Assembly: GCA_021160565.1 (NCBI GenBank) | Contig: JAGHCG010000072.1 | Span: 1-7,453, forward strand | Source of the DNA: a bacterium | GTDB taxonomy: Bacteria > Ratteibacteria > UBA8468 > B48-G9 > JAFGKM01 | Length of the DNA stretch: 7,453 nucleotides | Direction of reading: 5' to 3' | Part shown: positions 5,993 through 7,453 of the stretch, piece by piece | Layout of the letters: the number at the start of each line of letters is the position of its first letter | How positions within the stretch are numbered: position 1 is the first letter of the stretch | Position numbers and translations under genes: made by a program | Notes under the pieces: model-generated | What the model saw: the letters and a program-made list of their open reading frames with translations, nothing else | The model's database searches: none | What the model was told of the DNA's origin: nothing

Positions 5993-7390
5993 ATGAATGA
6001 AAAAATTTATAATGAAAGATTAAATCGTTACCTTACAGCAATGAGAAATGAAATGCCTGATTGTATTCCAATAAGACCTTTTGTTGCTGAATTTACTGCA
6101 AAATATGCTGGATATACATGTCAACAGGTCACACATGATTACAAAATAGCATTTGAAGCAGTTATAAAATGTGGTAAAGATTTTGACTGGGATGCAATGG
6201 TTCCTAATATGGTTTATGTATGGACAGGTCTTACTCAGGCACTTGGTTTAAAATATTATGGTATACCAGGTATTGAAATTCCACCTGATACAGGTTTTCA
6301 GTATATAGAGCCACCAGAAGAAAAAGCATATATGAAGCCAAATGAATATGATAGATTGATAGATGATCCCACAGAATTTTTATTTGAAGTATGGTTACCA
6401 AGAGTTTCAAAAGATATAGGTGAAAAAAATTCATATTTTAAAAAACTTGCTCTTGTAAAAGGTTCTATGGCAATGCTTCAATATTTTTCTGACCTTGAAG
6501 CACAGGTAAGAAGAATGAAAGAAGAAATAAATATGCCTTCTGCAATAAACGGAATTTTAAAAGCACCCTTGGATATAATTGCTGATAAACTTAGAGGATA
6601 TATTGGACTTGTAATGGACCTGCACACTCAACCTGATAAAGTTTTAAAAGCATGTGAGATTCTTGCTCCACACCTTACGAAAATAGCACTTATGACAGCA
6701 GATCCAGAAAAGAAATTACCTATTGGGTTCTGGATGCATAGAGGATGTGTTCCTTTTATAAATATGGAGCAATTCAGAAATATCTACTGGCCAACTTTAA
6801 AACCAATAATAGAAGAACTCTGGAGAAATGGGCACCAGACGCTTTTTTACGCAGAAGGAAATTGGGATGCACACCTTGACAGTTTTTTAGAACTTCCTGA
6901 AAGAAGCATAATATACCATGTTGACAAAGGCGACATTTTTTATGTAAGTAAAAAACTCGGTGAAAAATTTTCTTTAAGTGGAGGAATTCCAAATACATTA
7001 CTTGCAGTAGGAACTGAGAAGGAAGTTAAAGATTATTGTAAAAAGGTGATTGATGGTGTAGCAAGAAATGGTGGATACATTATGGATGCTTCAGCAATAA
7101 TTCAAAATGATGCAAAAATAGAAAATATAAAAGCTATGACTGATTTTACAAGAGAATATGGTGTATATTCCCAGGGACACACAAAAAATCACATTGGAAA
7201 AAAGGAGGATTACAAGATAGAAAATAAATTGAAAGAATTAAAGAAAAAACCAGGTGTCTGTATCCCATGGGAAGAAAAAAAGAAAGAAATAGAGAATATT
7301 CAGGGAGATGAAGAGTTAATAAAGAGAATTTGGGAGGAGATTGATACTTTCGGTTATCTCTTTATATGGCAAATTCTACTTTCTTTTTAA
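5993..7390 (+). CDS. uroporphyrinogen decarboxylase-family protein, probable corrinoid-linked methyltransferase (MtaA/CmuA-like)
   Basis: The 465-residue cytosolic protein of the UroD/MtaA superfamily has a conserved body: MPDCIPIRPFVAEFTAKYAGYT (21-42), DFDWDAM (63-69), KGSMAMLQYF (156-165), GFWMHRGCVPFI (245-256), LFYAEGNWDAHL (284-295), SLSGGIPNTLLAVGT (327-341) and GGYIMDASAII (360-370). It lacks the N-terminal RQAGR motif of haem-pathway HemE and is about 100 residues longer, so haem synthesis is unlikely. Methyltransferase relatives move methyl groups between corrinoid proteins and thiols or other acceptors using zinc. Possible ligands here are His249 and Cys252, with His309 further on, but the H-x-C signature of MtaA/MtbA is not obvious. 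The C-terminal extension (about 400-450) is charged and lysine-rich, then ends hydrophobic (YLFIWQILLSF). The broken B12-activation gene 2 nt upstream supports a corrinoid role. The methyl donor is unknown and no corrinoid protein gene is in the window. Confidence 0.88.
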   Translation: MNEKIYNERLNRYLTAMRNEMPDCIPIRPFVAEFTAKYAGYTCQQVTHDYKIAFEAVIKCGKDFDWDAMVPNMVYVWTGLTQALGLKYYGIPGIEIPPDTGFQYIEPPEEKAYMKPNEYDRLIDDPTEFLFEVWLPRVSKDIGEKNSYFKKLALVKGSMAMLQYFSDLEAQVRRMKEEINMPSAINGILKAPLDIIADKLRGYIGLVMDLHTQPDKVLKACEILAPHLTKIALMTADPEKKLPIGFWMHRGCVPFINMEQFRNIYWPTLKPIIEELWRNGHQTLFYAEGNWDAHLDSFLELPERSIIYHVDKGDIFYVSKKLGEKFSLSGGIPNTLLAVGTEKEVKDYCKKVIDGVARNGGYIMDASAIIQNDAKIENIKAMTDFTREYGVYSQGHTKNHIGKKEDYKIENKLKELKKKPGVCIPWEEKKKEIENIQGDEELIKRIWEEIDTFGYLFIWQILLSF

Positions 7391-7399
7391 AATTTTACA

Positions 7400-7424
7400 A
7401 TTTCATCTCTATAAGTGATGAGAT
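7400..7424 (+). terminator. weak hairpin after the methyltransferase gene
   Basis: ATTTCATC (7400-7407) pairs with GATGAGAT (7417-7424) as an 8-bp stem, including one G-T pair, with a 9-nt loop. It starts 10 nt after the stop codon. The stem is A+T-rich and is followed only by a short T stretch (7429-7432), so it is at best a poor intrinsic terminator. The remaining bases to 7453 hold nothing else I can support, apart from a 9-nt match to the repeat at 4192-4200. Confidence 0.22.
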
Positions 7425-7453
7425 AATATTTTGTCTCCCAATATTCTAACCTA

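Noticed and set aside
5725..6000. Stand-alone 91-residue protein starting MSPGASEK
   Set aside because: Its ATG has no ribosome site and lies inside a conserved segment (ISMSPG) of the broken B12-activation gene; the last third is out-of-frame reading of the real cysteine-rich tail.
5960..7390. HemE (uroporphyrinogen decarboxylase) with a start at 5960
   Set aside because: The HemE N-terminal motif is absent and the length is wrong for HemE; the ATG at 5960 lacks a ribosome site while 5993 has AGGAGG.

Overview
This is an AT-rich stretch (low G+C by eye) in which every supportable gene lies on the + strand. The gene content suggests an uncultured, low-GC, probably anaerobic bacterium. The clues are an IolE-like sugar isomerase, a DegT-type aminotransferase, a ceramidase-fold hydrolase and a long divergent uroporphyrinogen-decarboxylase-family (methyltransferase-like) protein. 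Such sets are typical of candidate phyla and of the Planctomycetes/Lentisphaerae sphere, but nothing here fixes the phylum.

Layout. Positions 1-3336 are a tightly packed cassette. It holds the tail of an upstream ORF, then a TIM-barrel sugar phosphate isomerase/epimerase, a PLP-dependent DegT/DnrJ/EryC1 aminotransferase and a cytosolic neutral-ceramidase-like metallohydrolase. Each gene overlaps the next by 1-8 nt. They probably act on one sugar, inosose or amino-sugar/aminocyclitol substrate, but the substrate is unknown. A short intergenic region with an extended -10 promoter candidate precedes an AIM24/TIGR00266-family gene. Next comes ribF, encoding a bifunctional riboflavin kinase/FAD synthetase. 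It is bracketed by inverted copies of a 13-nt G+C-rich repeat, and the right copy supplies the ribF stop codon.

Positions 5136-5990 look decayed. There is a strong Shine-Dalgarno sequence followed by an open frame with no start codon. After it comes a gene of the 'vitamin B12-dependent methionine synthase activation domain' type, broken by one in-frame TAA and two frame changes. Its conserved cysteine-rich tail is readable only in a third frame. The last gene is an intact 465-residue UroD/MtaA-like protein, a likely corrinoid-linked methyltransferase, whose natural partner is that broken gene.

The first full gene also seems to carry a one-base insertion in a T-run near its start. Two of the anomalies therefore sit in homopolymers. 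Consensus or assembly error must be excluded before reading them as biology, but the TAA codon and the middle frame change of the B12 gene are not homopolymer artefacts. I see no RNA genes, CRISPR array, transposase or riboswitch.
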